In this document: one piece after another, positions 37,601-48,194 of the stretch
Layout: the number at the start of each line of letters is the position of its first letter
Numbering within the stretch: the stretch's first letter is position 1
DNA from: Silanimonas sp.
GTDB lineage: Bacteria > Pseudomonadota > Gammaproteobacteria > Xanthomonadales > Xanthomonadaceae
DNA: 64,000 nt
Assembly: GCF_027530345.1 (NCBI RefSeq)
Contig: NZ_JAPZQK010000006.1
Location: forward strand, 1 to 64,000
Reading direction: 5' to 3'
The notes under the pieces: generated by a model
Databases searched by the model: none
Told to the model about the DNA's origin: nothing
Seen by the model: the letters and a program-made list of their open reading frames with translations, nothing else
Made by a program: the position numbers and the translations under genes

Positions 37601-40600
37601 GTTCACCACGGCATGGTCGAGCGATTGCGCATTGCCGTCGAAGCTGAACGAGTACTGCTCGTCGCGCGGCGAGAGTGGGGTCATCACCGTCAAGGGCGTG
37701 GTCACCGCACTAGTGAGCGGCAGCAAGACTTGGCCGGCCGCAGCAGGGCGACCGGTGATGATGCCCATGCTGTCGACGAGGCCGTCGTTGAACTCGAACA
37801 CGTTGAAGTCGCCGAGCAGGACGATGCGCTCCTGCGGGTCAGCCACCTGGCGGTCGTGAACTAGCTGGGCGAGGTACTGCGCCTGCGCGCCGCGCTTGGC
37901 GCGCACGCGCTCGCCGGCCGTGGCCCAGCCATTCGAACCGGCCGCGGTGTCGTTGGCGCCTCCCAGCGAGCGCATGTGGTTGATGATGATGCTCAGCGGC
38001 TCGCTGGCGCCGTCCGCGCTGTGCACCGCCGCGCGGAGCAGCAGCGGCGGCCGGTCGTTCAGCAGTTCGGTGCTGCCGTTCGGATTGGCAAAGCTCGTGG
38101 CGAGGCCAAACTGGGTGACCTCGGACACCACCACGCGCGGCTGGCCGGGACGCACCTCGCGGGTGCTGACCAGGTAGCCGACGTCGATGCCGCCGACGTC
38201 GTTGCCTTCCACCAGATAGGCGACGTATTGCGGGTTGCGGGCGCAGCCGTTGCTGCCGGCCGTGCCGAATGCATTGATGCGGTCGGCCAGCTGGCTCAGG
38301 ACGGAGAGGTTCTCGACCTCGACCACGCCGAGCACATCGGGCAGTTGCACGTAGCGGCAGATCGCTTCGGCGGTGTGGCCGAGGCGCTTGTCGAGAGCGA
38401 TCGAGGTGAGTACGGGCTCGCCGATCAACGGGTCGTTCACCGTGTCGAAGAAGCGCAGCAGGTTGAAACCACCGACGGTGATCTCCTCGGCGCCGGCAGC
38501 GGCGACGGCCGTCGGCGCGCGTACCGTGGCCGGGATGCCGGGCGTGGTGTCCGCCGCAAGCTGGCCGGCGTCCGGCAGCAGCGAGTAGTAGGCGAACGCG
38601 TAGTCGATGACGCCGACGAGGTTGCTGATGGGCATGCCGGCGTCGATGCTGACGCGTGAGGCACCGATCTGGCCGTCGCTGTCGATGCGGAGCATCTCGG
38701 CGTTGTTGTCGAAGCGCGGGATCGAGCCCGGCGCCGACTGGGCGACGATCTCGTCCGGGTCGAGGCCCGGCTCGCGCAGCGGCCGCGGCACGCCGGCCAA
38801 GGTGGCGAAGAACGCGCCATTGCCGGTCGTGGCCGTGGCGTTCGGCTCACTGATGTTGGCATTCGTGGGGGCCACCGTCACCAGCGACGGCGCGCGCACA
38901 CGCATGCCCTCATAGCGCTCCATGGCGTCGCGGGCATTGCCCGGGGCGAGGTCGGCGGCCTGCAGGTCGACCGGCGTCGGCAGGGCGTTGCCGGTGCTGA
39001 TCTGCGTCACCGTCAGCGTCACGCCGGTGGCGCTGGCGAGCTGGGTGATGGGCAACTGGCTCACCGTCGTGTCGCTGAAGGCGAACTCGGTGACCCGGCC
39101 GAAGACCCGGACCCGGTTGCCCACCGCGGCCGCGGCCGGCGGTGCGCTGGAGGTGAACACGAAGATGCCCTGCGAGGTCGAAGGGTCCGCGTCCGCTTCA
39201 CCGTCCGCGGTCTGCAGGAAAAAGCCGTTGTTGAACTTGCGCGCAGTGACGATGCCTTCGACCGTGACGTCCGTGCCGACCAGCGGCGACTGGGCCGCAG
39301 CGCCCTGGATGGCATGGATCGCCGTGAGCGCGACGTCATCGTTGCGGACGGTGCCGGTGGCGCTGCCGTCCAGAACGGTGGCGCCGGTCACGTTGGAGAC
39401 GGCGACGGTGAACGTCTCGTCCGCCTCGAGGTCGCTGTCGCCGTTGATCGTGACGTCGAAATCGAAGCTGGCGCTGCCTGCCGGGATCGTCTGCGCGGTC
39501 AGCGCGCCAGCGACGTAATCGCTTCCGGCCGTTGCCGTGCCGTCCGCCGTGGCGATGTCGAAGCTGACGCCGCCGGCCGGGGCAGGGGTCGCGAGGCTGA
39601 CCGTGAAGCGCGCCGTGCTGGTGCCGCTGTTTCCCTCGAAGAGGCTGACATCGGCGATCGTGAGGTCGGGCGAGGCCGCGGCGTCGTCGTTGCTGATCGT
39701 GCCAAGGCCTTGTGCGTCGCCGACGTTGGCTCCTGTGACGTTGGTGACGTTGACGAAGAACGTCTCGTTCGTCTCGACGGTGCCGTCGCCGTTGATCGTC
39801 ACTGCGAACGTGGCGCTGCTGTCGCCGGCGGCGATCGACTGGCCAGTCAGCGCCAGCGCGACGTAGTCGCTGCCGGCCGTCGCCGTGCCGTCGCCCGTGC
39901 CGATGTCGAAGCTCACGCCGCCCGGGCCGGCCGGCTGGCTGAGGCTGACGGTGAAGGTCGCCGTGGTGGTGCCGCTGTCGCCCTCGGCGAGCGCCACGTC
40001 GTTGATCGACAGTGAGGGCGTCGGGGTGCCGGCGGTGATCGAGAAGTCGTCGATCGCAAGGCCATCGTCGGCACCGCTGGCATCCACATCGATCCAACGG
40101 ATGCAGAAGCTCGCGCCGTTCGCGATCGACAGGCTACCGATGCTGGCGCTGATCGCGGTGCGGTTGGTGGCGGCATTGCCGTCCTTCGCACCCGTCGTCG
40201 CGGTGTTCGGCGTCGTGAAGTCGAGGGCGTCGACGTCCGTCCAGGAACCCGTCGTCAGCGAGGTCGCGTCAAGGCTGTACTGGAAGTCGAGGCGATCGGT
40301 GCGCGCCGCGGTGCCAAGGCGCCACTGTTCGCCGGTGTAGGCGATCTGCAGGCTCGACAGCGCGCTCCCGGTGCCATTCGTGAAGCACGCGCCGTAGCTG
40401 GCGACCAGCGTGCCGGAGCGGACCGAGCCGATAGCGCGCTCGGTCGCACCCGCGGCGCCGTAGCTGAAGGTGTCGCCGGTGTTGCTGGCGCCGGTGTCCA
40501 CCGCGTACTGCTCGTTGTCGCGGGCGCCGCCACCGGTCTCGTTGAGCAGCCAGCCTGCCGGAAGCGCGGTGTTGGTGGTGCTTCCCGCCGCGTTCGACAG

Positions 40601-40717
40601 CGTGTCGAAGTCCTGGCTGTAGGTGCCCCCGGTGAGGTTGACCTGGGCGTGGGCGGTGGGGGCGAGCAGAGCGATCGCGAGCAGGCTCGCGGGGGTGGAG
40701 CGGAAGCGCATGGGCAT
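34697..40717 (-). CDS. Giant ExeM/NucH-type extracellular nuclease
   Basis: 2006 residues, secreted: a signal peptide (LLAIALLAPTAHAQ) begins the protein; a second ATG six bases in is also possible. In order: an N-terminal beta domain (about 26-228); two Calx-beta repeats (about 229-460); an OB-type domain (about 464-546); an endonuclease/exonuclease/phosphatase domain (about 742-1085) with GFNLLRFFD, GVVEVEN, LGDFNVFEFN and TSDHDPV; and cadherin-like Ig repeats (about 1224-1410) with NDTDADG. The C-terminus has two copies of a W-rich motif, YYNPSRSGHG (about 1766) and LWFNPARAGSG (about 1886). It would degrade extracellular DNA; the T2SS in this window is a plausible route. Confidence 0.88.
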   Translation of the reverse strand: MPMRFRSTPASLLAIALLAPTAHAQVNLTGGTYSQDFDTLSNAAGSTTNTALPAGWLLNETGGGARDNEQYAVDTGASNTGDTFSYGAAGATERAIGSVRSGTLVASYGACFTNGTGSALSSLQIAYTGEQWRLGTAARTDRLDFQYSLDATSLTTGSWTDVDALDFTTPNTATTGAKDGNAATNRTAISASIGSLSIANGASFCIRWIDVDASGADDGLAIDDFSITAGTPTPSLSINDVALAEGDSGTTTATFTVSLSQPAGPGGVSFDIGTGDGTATAGSDYVALALTGQSIAAGDSSATFAVTINGDGTVETNETFFVNVTNVTGANVGDAQGLGTISNDDAAASPDLTIADVSLFEGNSGTSTARFTVSLATPAPAGGVSFDIATADGTATAGSDYVAGALTAQTIPAGSASFDFDVTINGDSDLEADETFTVAVSNVTGATVLDGSATGTVRNDDVALTAIHAIQGAAAQSPLVGTDVTVEGIVTARKFNNGFFLQTADGEADADPSTSQGIFVFTSSAPPAAAAVGNRVRVFGRVTEFAFSDTTVSQLPITQLASATGVTLTVTQISTGNALPTPVDLQAADLAPGNARDAMERYEGMRVRAPSLVTVAPTNANISEPNATATTGNGAFFATLAGVPRPLREPGLDPDEIVAQSAPGSIPRFDNNAEMLRIDSDGQIGASRVSIDAGMPISNLVGVIDYAFAYYSLLPDAGQLAADTTPGIPATVRAPTAVAAAGAEEITVGGFNLLRFFDTVNDPLIGEPVLTSIALDKRLGHTAEAICRYVQLPDVLGVVEVENLSVLSQLADRINAFGTAGSNGCARNPQYVAYLVEGNDVGGIDVGYLVSTREVRPGQPRVVVSEVTQFGLATSFANPNGSTELLNDRPPLLLRAAVHSADGASEPLSIIINHMRSLGGANDTAAGSNGWATAGERVRAKRGAQAQYLAQLVHDRQVADPQERIVLLGDFNVFEFNDGLVDSMGIITGRPAAAGQVLLPLTSAVTTPLTVMTPLSPRDEQYSFSFDGNAQSLDHAVVNQAVLDRLRDVRTEHARINADFAETRFGTGPLRTSDHDPVVLYLRVPGFRAIDLGVDAAPTAASVAAGTALGFTVDVANVSASASDGVRVRLVLDRALPGATATGPAGWTCGAATVGASTTEIVCAASTLAANATARLTLGAPTSGSAAVGAVTLTASVSGVNRDPETVNDADTAATTVTSTGNATPVARDDGYSLPMGGVLDAAAPGLLGNDTDADGEALSAALLAPPSSGTATLSANGALRYVPTPGFVGDDAFTYRACDPSNACATATVRLQVLPPPVMLRVRDDRFVIPENAGDTRLDVLANDRIDPLRRAAGRFEITRLPAFGTASLDTGGTTLDPTDDRIVYRPAADRSGIDRLAYRLCEGAGGSACADGEVQIVVRPVVDVRTRLRIEGDGGFRDITVDTYRATRDAALAASPLVAPRVDERPLSADATPDEPWDAGGRVVLTGELPAGAAWRVLVDASSLSSGDVDLLVGVDADGDGQPSRAERQCTAAVGGSVERCELQVPASPTAVRYWVLAHAADGAAQAVRIERFEVPLVVTDGSLVATGPATMARRTAWPMRLAWRDPTLLDGESRVGYVSIAPDRESAPEWLPVRLDRDGGRPAPVALVPDVRTTLRVAGGGRLDRVFVDVPAGQSRLTLRVEAEAELSVGLVRGPGAESGAASPAIGAAIEPSLAFDLGAGTSRDLVAETPAAGRWFLVVRNPGSRAATLRVTPRLEGTAPVVRPGSYYNPSRSGHGLFVYPAGGDWAGLWFTYGEDGKPTWYYLQGAAPGGNGVWQARLYRSRWNGTSNTLTEVGRVQLAPTANDAFVFTHTLDGETASEPFASFGRGCPSIAGSPVDASGLWFNPARAGSGYAIQLFPNYEFHAVFGYDDAGVARFAVAERSGFGGTDAILDLAQLDGFCPGCAKTTATTRTGIGTLRRTFTGGTLSRVRVDAAWLAGIQGGWRVDDPVQRLGGSQGCSAP

Positions 40718-40748
40718 CTCGAGGCAAAGCGGTGGGCGTGGCCGGCCC

Positions 40749-40790
40749 GGGGGGCCGCAGCGGGGGGGATTACGGGGGGGGGGGGCGGGG
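40749..40790 (+). promoter_or_regulatory. Guanine-run cluster, G-quadruplex consensus
   Basis: Four guanine runs of 6, 7, 12 and 4 are separated by 7, 5 and 1 bases, which fits G3+N1-7 four times over. It sits between the divergent nuclease gene and kynA, in the leader or promoter of both. The 12-G run is a slippage-prone tract. Confidence 0.6.
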
Positions 40791-40890
40791 CTCGTGCAGT
40801 TTACGGTTCTTCATGACATTCCGTTGACGCTCGCCGGGGGCGCCTACAATCAGCGGCCGTTCCAGCCCCACCACTCCCGGTCCCCTCTCT

Positions 40891-41757
40891 GTGTCCAGCC
40901 CCGCCGCCCCGTCCGAGACCCGCGCCCTCGAAGCCGGCATCACCACCGACCTCCGGGATCGCCTGAGCTACTCCGGCTACCTCCGGCTGGATGTCCTGCT
41001 GGCCGCCCAGCAGCCGCGCAGCGCGCCGGACAACCACGATGAGTTGCTCTTCATCGTCCAGCACCAGACCTCCGAGCTGTGGATGAAGCTGGTGATCGCC
41101 GAACTTCAGGCGGCCATCGGCCACCTGCGTGCCGACCGGCTGGACCGCGCGCTGAAGGGCATCGCCCGGGTGAAGCACGTGCAGAAGCAATTGGTCGAGC
41201 AATGGAGCGTGCTCGAGACGCTGACGCCCAGCGAGTACGCGGGCATCCGCCCGCACCTCGGGCCGTCATCGGGCTTCCAGTCGCTGCAGTACCGGATGAT
41301 CGAATTCCTGCTCGGCAACAAGAACGCCGCGATGCTGGCGGTGTTCGCCCACGAGCCGACCGAGCACGCGGCGCTGGCGGCGGTCTACGAGGCCCCCAGC
41401 CTCTACGACGAGGTGCTGCGCTTCCTCGCCCGCCGCGGCCATGCCGTGCCCGCCGACCTGCTCGCACGCGATTTGCGGCAGCCGCATGCCCGTCGCCCCG
41501 ACCTCGTGCCCGTGCTGGTCGGCATCTATGCCGACACCACCACCCACTGGGACGCCTACCACCTGTGCGAATCGCTGGTGGACCTCGAGGTGAACTTCCA
41601 GCTCTGGCGCTTCCGGCACCTGAAGACGGTCGAGCGGATCATCGGCTTCAAGGCCGGTACCGGCGGCAGCTCGGGGGCGGGCTTCCTGAAGCAGGCCCTG
41701 GACCTGACCTTCTTCCCGGAACTGTTCGACGTCCGGACCGCGCTCGGGGCGGCCTGA
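40891..41757 (+). CDS. kynA: Tryptophan 2,3-dioxygenase
   Basis: 288 residues from a GTG. Heme dioxygenase that opens the indole ring to make N-formylkynurenine. Seen are [61 protein letters not shown] and [18 protein letters not shown], all standard. Downstream lies an AbgT transporter and no kynurenine pathway enzymes, so the remaining pathway must be encoded elsewhere. Confidence 0.95.
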   Translation: MSSPAAPSETRALEAGITTDLRDRLSYSGYLRLDVLLAAQQPRSAPDNHDELLFIVQHQTSELWMKLVIAELQAAIGHLRADRLDRALKGIARVKHVQKQLVEQWSVLETLTPSEYAGIRPHLGPSSGFQSLQYRMIEFLLGNKNAAMLAVFAHEPTEHAALAAVYEAPSLYDEVLRFLARRGHAVPADLLARDLRQPHARRPDLVPVLVGIYADTTTHWDAYHLCESLVDLEVNFQLWRFRHLKTVERIIGFKAGTGGSSGAGFLKQALDLTFFPELFDVRTALGAA

Positions 41758-41831
41758 CAGCCTCGTTTTCACGCAGCACCGACATCGGCCCCGCTTTAGT
41801 CGCGCGTTCTTCCCTTTCTGGTGAGCTCCAC

Positions 41832-43403
<1,572 letters not shown>

Positions 43404-43427
43404 TCCGCCCACGCCGCCCGTCCGACG

Positions 43428-43457
43428 ACGCCCCGCCTCGCGCGGGGCGTTTTTTTT
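43428..43457 (+). terminator. Strong intrinsic terminator after abgT-like gene
   Basis: CGCCCCGC and GCGGGGCG form a perfect 8-base stem (9 with the flanking A-T pair) around CTCGC, followed by eight T. It ends the kynA-AbgT unit. Confidence 0.9.
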
Positions 43458-43491
43458 GGGCCTTTCGCGACGGCGCATGGCAGGCCCCGGT

Positions 43492-43520
43492 TTGACCTTG
43501 GCCTTCACAAAGGGTACACA
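43492..43520 (+). promoter_or_regulatory. Possible promoter of the peptide transporter gene
   Basis: TTGACC is followed after 17 bases by TACACA, a fair -35 and a weak -10. The start ATG is 60 bases further. This is a consensus match only. Confidence 0.35.
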
Positions 43521-43580
43521 GTCGCGGCCCCGGCGCGCGTCGTCGGGCTTCACTTTCCTGACGAATCAAGGGGATACCGC

Positions 43581-45083
43581 ATGAGCGGTGCTGCAACCTC
43601 GGCCGCGGCATTGCCGCCGCCCGCCTACGACCAGCTGCTCGGGCACCCGAAGCCGCTGTGGATGCTGTTCATGTCGGAGTTCTGGGAGCGCTTCGCGTTC
43701 TACGGCATCCGCTGGGCCCTCGTGCTGTACATCGTGGCGCAGTTCCACGGTGGCGATGCGGCAGGCCAGCAGCCGGCCGGCCTGATCTACGGGTCCTACC
43801 TCGCCCTCGTCTACGCGGCAGCCATCTTTGGTGGCCTCGTGGCCGACAAGTACCTCGGCTACCAGCGCTCGATCCTCGTCGGCGCCGTGTTCATGGCCGC
43901 CGGCCTGTTCATGATCGCCGTGCCCAACGAGACGGTCTTCAAGCTCGGTCTCGCCACCATCGTCGTCGGCAACGGCCTGTTCAAGCCGATCATCTCGACC
44001 CTCGTCGGCAAGATCTACGCCACCGCCGACGAGCGCCGCGATTCGGGCTTCACCATCTTCTACATGGGCATCAACCTCGGCGCGATGATCTCGCCGATCC
44101 TGACCCAGATCCTTGCCGCCAAGATCTTCGGCACCGAGGCGATGCCGGCCTACAAGGTCGTGTTCATCGCCGCCGGTATCGGCATGGTGATCTCGCTGTT
44201 CTGGTTCTGGCTCGGCCGCGCCCAGCTCAAGGGCGTGGGCGAGGCGCCGGAAGGCGCCAACGGCATCGGCCGCATCGTCGCCGTGTTCGTCGGCTGCGCC
44301 GCCGCGGTGCCGGTGGTCTACGCCCTGCTCGCCATGGGCGCGGCGACGCTGCAGATCATCCTCACCGTCATGTTCGTCGCCTTGGCCGGCATGCTGCTGG
44401 TCGAAGGCATCAAGAACGGCGCGCAGGCCCGCGACAAGGTGATCGCCATGCTGATCATCTTCGCCTTCAACATCCTGTTCTGGATGTTCTTCGAGCAGGC
44501 GGGCAGCTCGTTCACCTTCCTCGCCGACCAGATCGTCAACCGCGACCTCGGCTTCATGACCTTCCCGACGGCGTGGTTCCAGTCGGTGAACTCGGTGGCC
44601 ATCATCGTGCTGGCGCCGCTCATCGCCTGGGGCTGGGTGAAGATGGGTTCGTGGAACCCCTCGATTCCGCGCAAGTTCGGCCTCGGCATCATCTTCAACG
44701 GCCTCGCCTTCCTGCTGCTGATGATCGCGCTGGGCAGCATGGTCGACCCGGAGACGATGAAGATCCCGTTCTGGACCCTGTTCGCGGTGTACTGGATCCA
44801 GTCGATCGGTGAGCTCTGCCTGTCGCCGATTGGCCTGTCGATGGTGACCAAGCTGGCTCCGCTGCGCCTCGTTGGCTTCGGCATGGGCGGCTGGTTCCTC
44901 TCCACCGGCATCGGCAACAACCTGTCGGGCATCTTCGCCGGTCACGTGTCGGGCGAAGGCGGCATGACCGCGGCCTCGGCGCTGTCGGGCTACACCTTCG
45001 GGTTCTGGGCGCTGGTGATCGGCGGCGTCTCGCTCTTCCTGCTCGCTCCGCTGATCCAGAAGCTGATGCACGGTGTGAAGTAA
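43581..45083 (+). CDS. POT-family peptide:H+ symporter
   Basis: 500 residues with about 14 membrane helices. The EFWERFAFYG segment gives the ExxER motif, followed by LGYQRSILVGAVF and FTIFYMGINLGAM, the PTR2 signature. Imports di- and tripeptides with protons. It stands alone between terminators. Confidence 0.93.
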   Translation: MSGAATSAAALPPPAYDQLLGHPKPLWMLFMSEFWERFAFYGIRWALVLYIVAQFHGGDAAGQQPAGLIYGSYLALVYAAAIFGGLVADKYLGYQRSILVGAVFMAAGLFMIAVPNETVFKLGLATIVVGNGLFKPIISTLVGKIYATADERRDSGFTIFYMGINLGAMISPILTQILAAKIFGTEAMPAYKVVFIAAGIGMVISLFWFWLGRAQLKGVGEAPEGANGIGRIVAVFVGCAAAVPVVYALLAMGAATLQIILTVMFVALAGMLLVEGIKNGAQARDKVIAMLIIFAFNILFWMFFEQAGSSFTFLADQIVNRDLGFMTFPTAWFQSVNSVAIIVLAPLIAWGWVKMGSWNPSIPRKFGLGIIFNGLAFLLLMIALGSMVDPETMKIPFWTLFAVYWIQSIGELCLSPIGLSMVTKLAPLRLVGFGMGGWFLSTGIGNNLSGIFAGHVSGEGGMTAASALSGYTFGFWALVIGGVSLFLLAPLIQKLMHGVK

Positions 45084-45107
45084 GCGCCGCGACATCCGCT
45101 GGAATGC

Positions 45108-45140
45108 AAACGGCCCGGAGCGATCCGGGCCGTTTCGTTT
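45108..45140. terminator. Intrinsic terminator between peptide transporter and marR
   Basis: AAACGGCCCGGA and TCCGGGCCGTTT form a 12-base perfect stem with a GCGA loop. T tracts flank the stem on the plus strand, and it may serve the convergent marR gene too. Confidence 0.9.
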
Positions 45141-45186
45141 CCGGGGCCTCGTCGCGGCGGGCGACGGGCCAGGCGCGTGGTGCCGA

Positions 45187-45681
45187 TCAGGGCATCGACG
45201 CCGCGGCGTTGGCGGCGGCGCGGGCGGCGCGGGCGGCACGCTCGGCGCGGTCCGCTTCGGCGGTGAGCTGTTCCATCCTCGCCAGCAGGCGGTCCAGGGC
45301 CTGACGCTCGTCCGTGCGGAGGGCGCCGAGCAGGCGCTGTTCGTAGGCCAGGGCCTGCGGGGCGATGTCCTCGTAGACGGCCTTGCCGGCGTCGGTCAGG
45401 CGGAGCACGCTCTTGCGGCGGTCGTCGCCGTCGATGTCGCGCTGGATGCGGCCGGCGTCGAGCAGGGAGGAGACCGCACGGCTGACGGCCACCTTGTCCA
45501 TGGCGGTGCGTTGGGCCACTTCCGTGGCCGAGAGGCCCGGGCGCTTGGCCAGCACGGCGATCACCCGCCACTCCGGGATGGCCATGCCGTAGCGGGTCTC
45601 ATAAAGCTGTGCGATGTCGGCGCTGATGCGGTTCGACAACACGGACAGGCGGTAGGGCAGGAAGCGTTCGAGGTCGAGCAT
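45187..45681 (-). CDS. MarR-family regulator of the homogentisate pathway
   Basis: 164 residues from ATG 45681; an in-frame TTG at 45720 lies inside the operator and is less likely. The winged helix is PEWRVIAVLAKRPGLSATEVAQRTAMDKVAVSRAVSSLLDAG with the wing DGDDRRKSVLRLTDAG. The C-terminal part is a coiled, Ala/Arg-rich helix. It is divergent from hpd, with the inverted repeat between, so repression of the tyrosine/homogentisate genes with release by a pathway metabolite is the natural model. Confidence 0.85.
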   Translation of the reverse strand: MLDLERFLPYRLSVLSNRISADIAQLYETRYGMAIPEWRVIAVLAKRPGLSATEVAQRTAMDKVAVSRAVSSLLDAGRIQRDIDGDDRRKSVLRLTDAGKAVYEDIAPQALAYEQRLLGALRTDERQALDRLLARMEQLTAEADRAERAARAARAAANAAASMP

Positions 45682-45713
45682 CGGATGCTGCAGTGCGGCG
45701 CAAGTTGCGCGTG

Positions 45714-45727
45714 GTTTCAAATGAAAC
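45714..45727. promoter_or_regulatory. Inverted repeat, probable MarR operator
   Basis: GTTTCA-AA-TGAAAC has perfect 6-base arms. It lies between the divergent marR and hpd genes, 33 bases upstream of the marR start and 58 bases before hpd. MarR proteins bind short palindromes in such divergent regions. Confidence 0.7.
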
Positions 45728-45784
45728 TATAACGGGCGGCGAACCATCCCCTGTGCCGTCCCGTCCCCAGCTCCGGAGCATGCC

Positions 45785-46888
45785 ATGAACGCTTCTCCCG
45801 CAATCGCCGCGCCGAACCTCGGCATGAACGTCACCACCTTCGAGAACCCGATGGGCATCGACGGCTTCGAGTTCGTGGAGTTCGCGGCACCGGCGGGGCA
45901 GGGCGAAATGCTGCACGCCTACTTCCGCGCGATGGGTTTCACGGCCGTGCGCAGGCACAAGGCGCGCCCGATCACCCTGTATCGCCAGGGCGGCGTGCAC
46001 TTCCTCGTCAACGAGGACCCGGACAGCTTCGCGGCGGATTTCGCCAAGGCCCACGGCCCCTCGGCCTGCGGCTTCGCCATCCGCTTCCAGAAGAACGCGC
46101 ATGAGGTGCAGGCCGCGGCGCTGGCCGCCGGCGGCGAGCACGTGGCGCGCGAGGCCACCAAGGCCATCGACCGCCCGGTCATCCAGGGCATCGGCGGCTG
46201 CATGCTCTACCTGGTCGACGACTACGGCAGCGTCGACAGCATCTACCGCGATTTCGTGGCGATTCCGGGCGTCGATGCGAATCCTTTCGGCTTCGGCCTG
46301 ACCTTCATCGACCACCTCACGCACAACCTCTACTTCGGCAACATGCAGAAGTGGAGCGACTACTACGAAAAGCTCTTCAACTTCCGCGAGATCCGCTACT
46401 TCGACATCAAGGGCGCGAAGACCGGCCTCGTCTCGAAGGCCATGACCGCGCCGGACGGCATCGTCCGCATCCCGCTCAACGAGTCGTCGGACCCGAAGTC
46501 GCAGATCAATGAGTACCTCGACGCCTACCACGGCGAGGGCATCCAGCACATCGCCTGCTTCACCGACGACATCTACGCCACCATCGAAGCGATGCGCGGG
46601 CAGGACATGCAGTTCCTCAATACGCCCGACACCTATTTCGACGTGATCGACGCACGCATCCCCAACCACGGCGAAGACGTGGCGCGCCTGCGCGAAAACA
46701 AGATCCTGATCGACGCCGACCCGGAGACGAAGTCGCGCAAGCTGCTGCAGATCTTCACGCAGAATGCCATCGGCCCGATCTTCTTCGAGATCATCCAGCG
46801 CAAGGGCAACGAGGGCTTCGGCGAGGGCAACTTCCAGGCCCTGTTCGAGAGCATCGAACGCGACCAGATGCGTCGCGGCGTGCTCTGA
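45785..46888 (+). CDS. hpd: 4-Hydroxyphenylpyruvate dioxygenase
   Basis: 367 residues. Fe(II) enzyme that turns 4-hydroxyphenylpyruvate into homogentisate. The ligands are His in FIDHLTHNL (about residue 175), His in IQHIACF (about 254) and Glu in FFEIIQRKG (about 334). hmgA follows 10 bases later. First gene of the tyrosine catabolic operon. Confidence 0.95.
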   Translation: MNASPAIAAPNLGMNVTTFENPMGIDGFEFVEFAAPAGQGEMLHAYFRAMGFTAVRRHKARPITLYRQGGVHFLVNEDPDSFAADFAKAHGPSACGFAIRFQKNAHEVQAAALAAGGEHVAREATKAIDRPVIQGIGGCMLYLVDDYGSVDSIYRDFVAIPGVDANPFGFGLTFIDHLTHNLYFGNMQKWSDYYEKLFNFREIRYFDIKGAKTGLVSKAMTAPDGIVRIPLNESSDPKSQINEYLDAYHGEGIQHIACFTDDIYATIEAMRGQDMQFLNTPDTYFDVIDARIPNHGEDVARLRENKILIDADPETKSRKLLQIFTQNAIGPIFFEIIQRKGNEGFGEGNFQALFESIERDQMRRGVL

Positions 46889-46898
46889 GGGCGCGGCC

Positions 46899-48194
46899 AT
46901 GACGCTCGCCTACCAATCCGGCTTCGGCAACGAGTTCGCCACCGAGGCCCTGCCCGGTGCGCTGCCGGTGGGGCGCAATTCGCCGCAGCGCTGCCCCTAC
47001 GGCCTCTACGCCGAGCAGCTCTCCGGCACGGCCTTCACCGCGCCGCGCCACCAGAACCACCGCAGCTGGCTCTACCGCATCCGCCCGAGCGCCATGCACG
47101 GCGCGTTCGAGCTCCTGCCCGAAGGCGCGTTCCACAACGTCTTCGGTGACGGCCCGGTCTCGCCGGAGCAGATGCGCTGGAACCCGCTCCCCGCTCCGAC
47201 GGCGCCCACCGACTTCCTCGACGGCCTCTACACGATGGCCGGCAATGGCGGCCCCGGGGTCGGTGCGGGCGTGGGCATCCACCTGTACGCGGCCAACCGC
47301 TCGATGCAGGGGCGCTACTTCTACGACGCCGACGGCGAGCTGCTGATCGTTCCGCAGCAGGGTCGCCTTCGGATCCGCACCGAGTTCGGCGTACTCGAGG
47401 TCGAGCCGCAGGAGATCGCGCTGATTCCGCGCGGCATCCGCTTCGCGGTGGACCTGCCGGACGGCGACGCCCGCGGCTACGTCTGCGAGAACCTCGGCGC
47501 GGGATTGCGCCTGCCCGACCTCGGCCCCATCGGCAGCAACGGGCTCGCCAACCCGCGCGATTTCCTCGCGCCGGTGGCCGCTTGGGAGGACGTGGAAGGC
47601 GACTTCGAGCTGGTGGCGAAGTTCGACGGCCGGCTGTGGCGCGCCGTGATCGGCCACTCGCCGCTCGACGTGGTCGCGTGGCACGGCAACCACGTGCCCT
47701 GCAAGTACGACCTGCGCCGCTTCAACACCATCGGCTCGATCAGCTACGACCACCCGGACCCGAGCATCTTCCTCGTGCTCACCTCGCCCAGCGACACGCC
47801 CGGCGTGGGCAACATGGATTTCGTGATCTTCCCGCCGCGCATCCTGACGATGGAGGACACCTTCCGTCCGCCGTGGTTCCACCGCAACGTCGCCAGCGAA
47901 TTCATGGGCCTCGTGCACGGCGCCTACGACGCCAAGGCCGACGGTTTCGTGCCCGGTGGCGCCTCGCTGCACAACAGCTTCACGGGCCATGGCCCGGACG
48001 CCGAGACCTTCGAGAAGGCGAGCGCCGCCGACACCAGCAAGCCGCACTACATCCGTGACACGATGGCCTTCATGTTCGAGTCGCGCGCGGTGCTGCGCCC
48101 CACGGCCCAAGCGGTCGCGGCGCAACACCGGCAGCGCCAGTACGTGGCCTGCTGGCACGGCCTGAAGAAGCACTTCAACCAGGACAAGCGATGA
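46899..48194 (+). CDS. hmgA: Homogentisate 1,2-dioxygenase
   Basis: 431 residues. Opens homogentisate to maleylacetoacetate. Seen are [65 protein letters not shown] and [20 protein letters not shown]-type metal region. The stop of hmgA overlaps the fahA ATG by 4 bases. Confidence 0.95.
   Translation: MTLAYQSGFGNEFATEALPGALPVGRNSPQRCPYGLYAEQLSGTAFTAPRHQNHRSWLYRIRPSAMHGAFELLPEGAFHNVFGDGPVSPEQMRWNPLPAPTAPTDFLDGLYTMAGNGGPGVGAGVGIHLYAANRSMQGRYFYDADGELLIVPQQGRLRIRTEFGVLEVEPQEIALIPRGIRFAVDLPDGDARGYVCENLGAGLRLPDLGPIGSNGLANPRDFLAPVAAWEDVEGDFELVAKFDGRLWRAVIGHSPLDVVAWHGNHVPCKYDLRRFNTIGSISYDHPDPSIFLVLTSPSDTPGVGNMDFVIFPPRILTMEDTFRPPWFHRNVASEFMGLVHGAYDAKADGFVPGGASLHNSFTGHGPDAETFEKASAADTSKPHYIRDTMAFMFESRAVLRPTAQAVAAQHRQRQYVACWHGLKKHFNQDKR

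Noticed and set aside
39345-40030. Repeated blocks in the nuclease gene resembling tandem DNA repeats
   Set aside because: They are two Calx-beta domains related at protein level, not a CRISPR array or mobile repeat.
43566-45239. A 557-codon open frame antisense to the peptide transporter
   Set aside because: His/Asp/Glu/Arg-rich low-complexity text typical of the complement of a membrane-protein gene. The transporter is unmistakable on the other strand.
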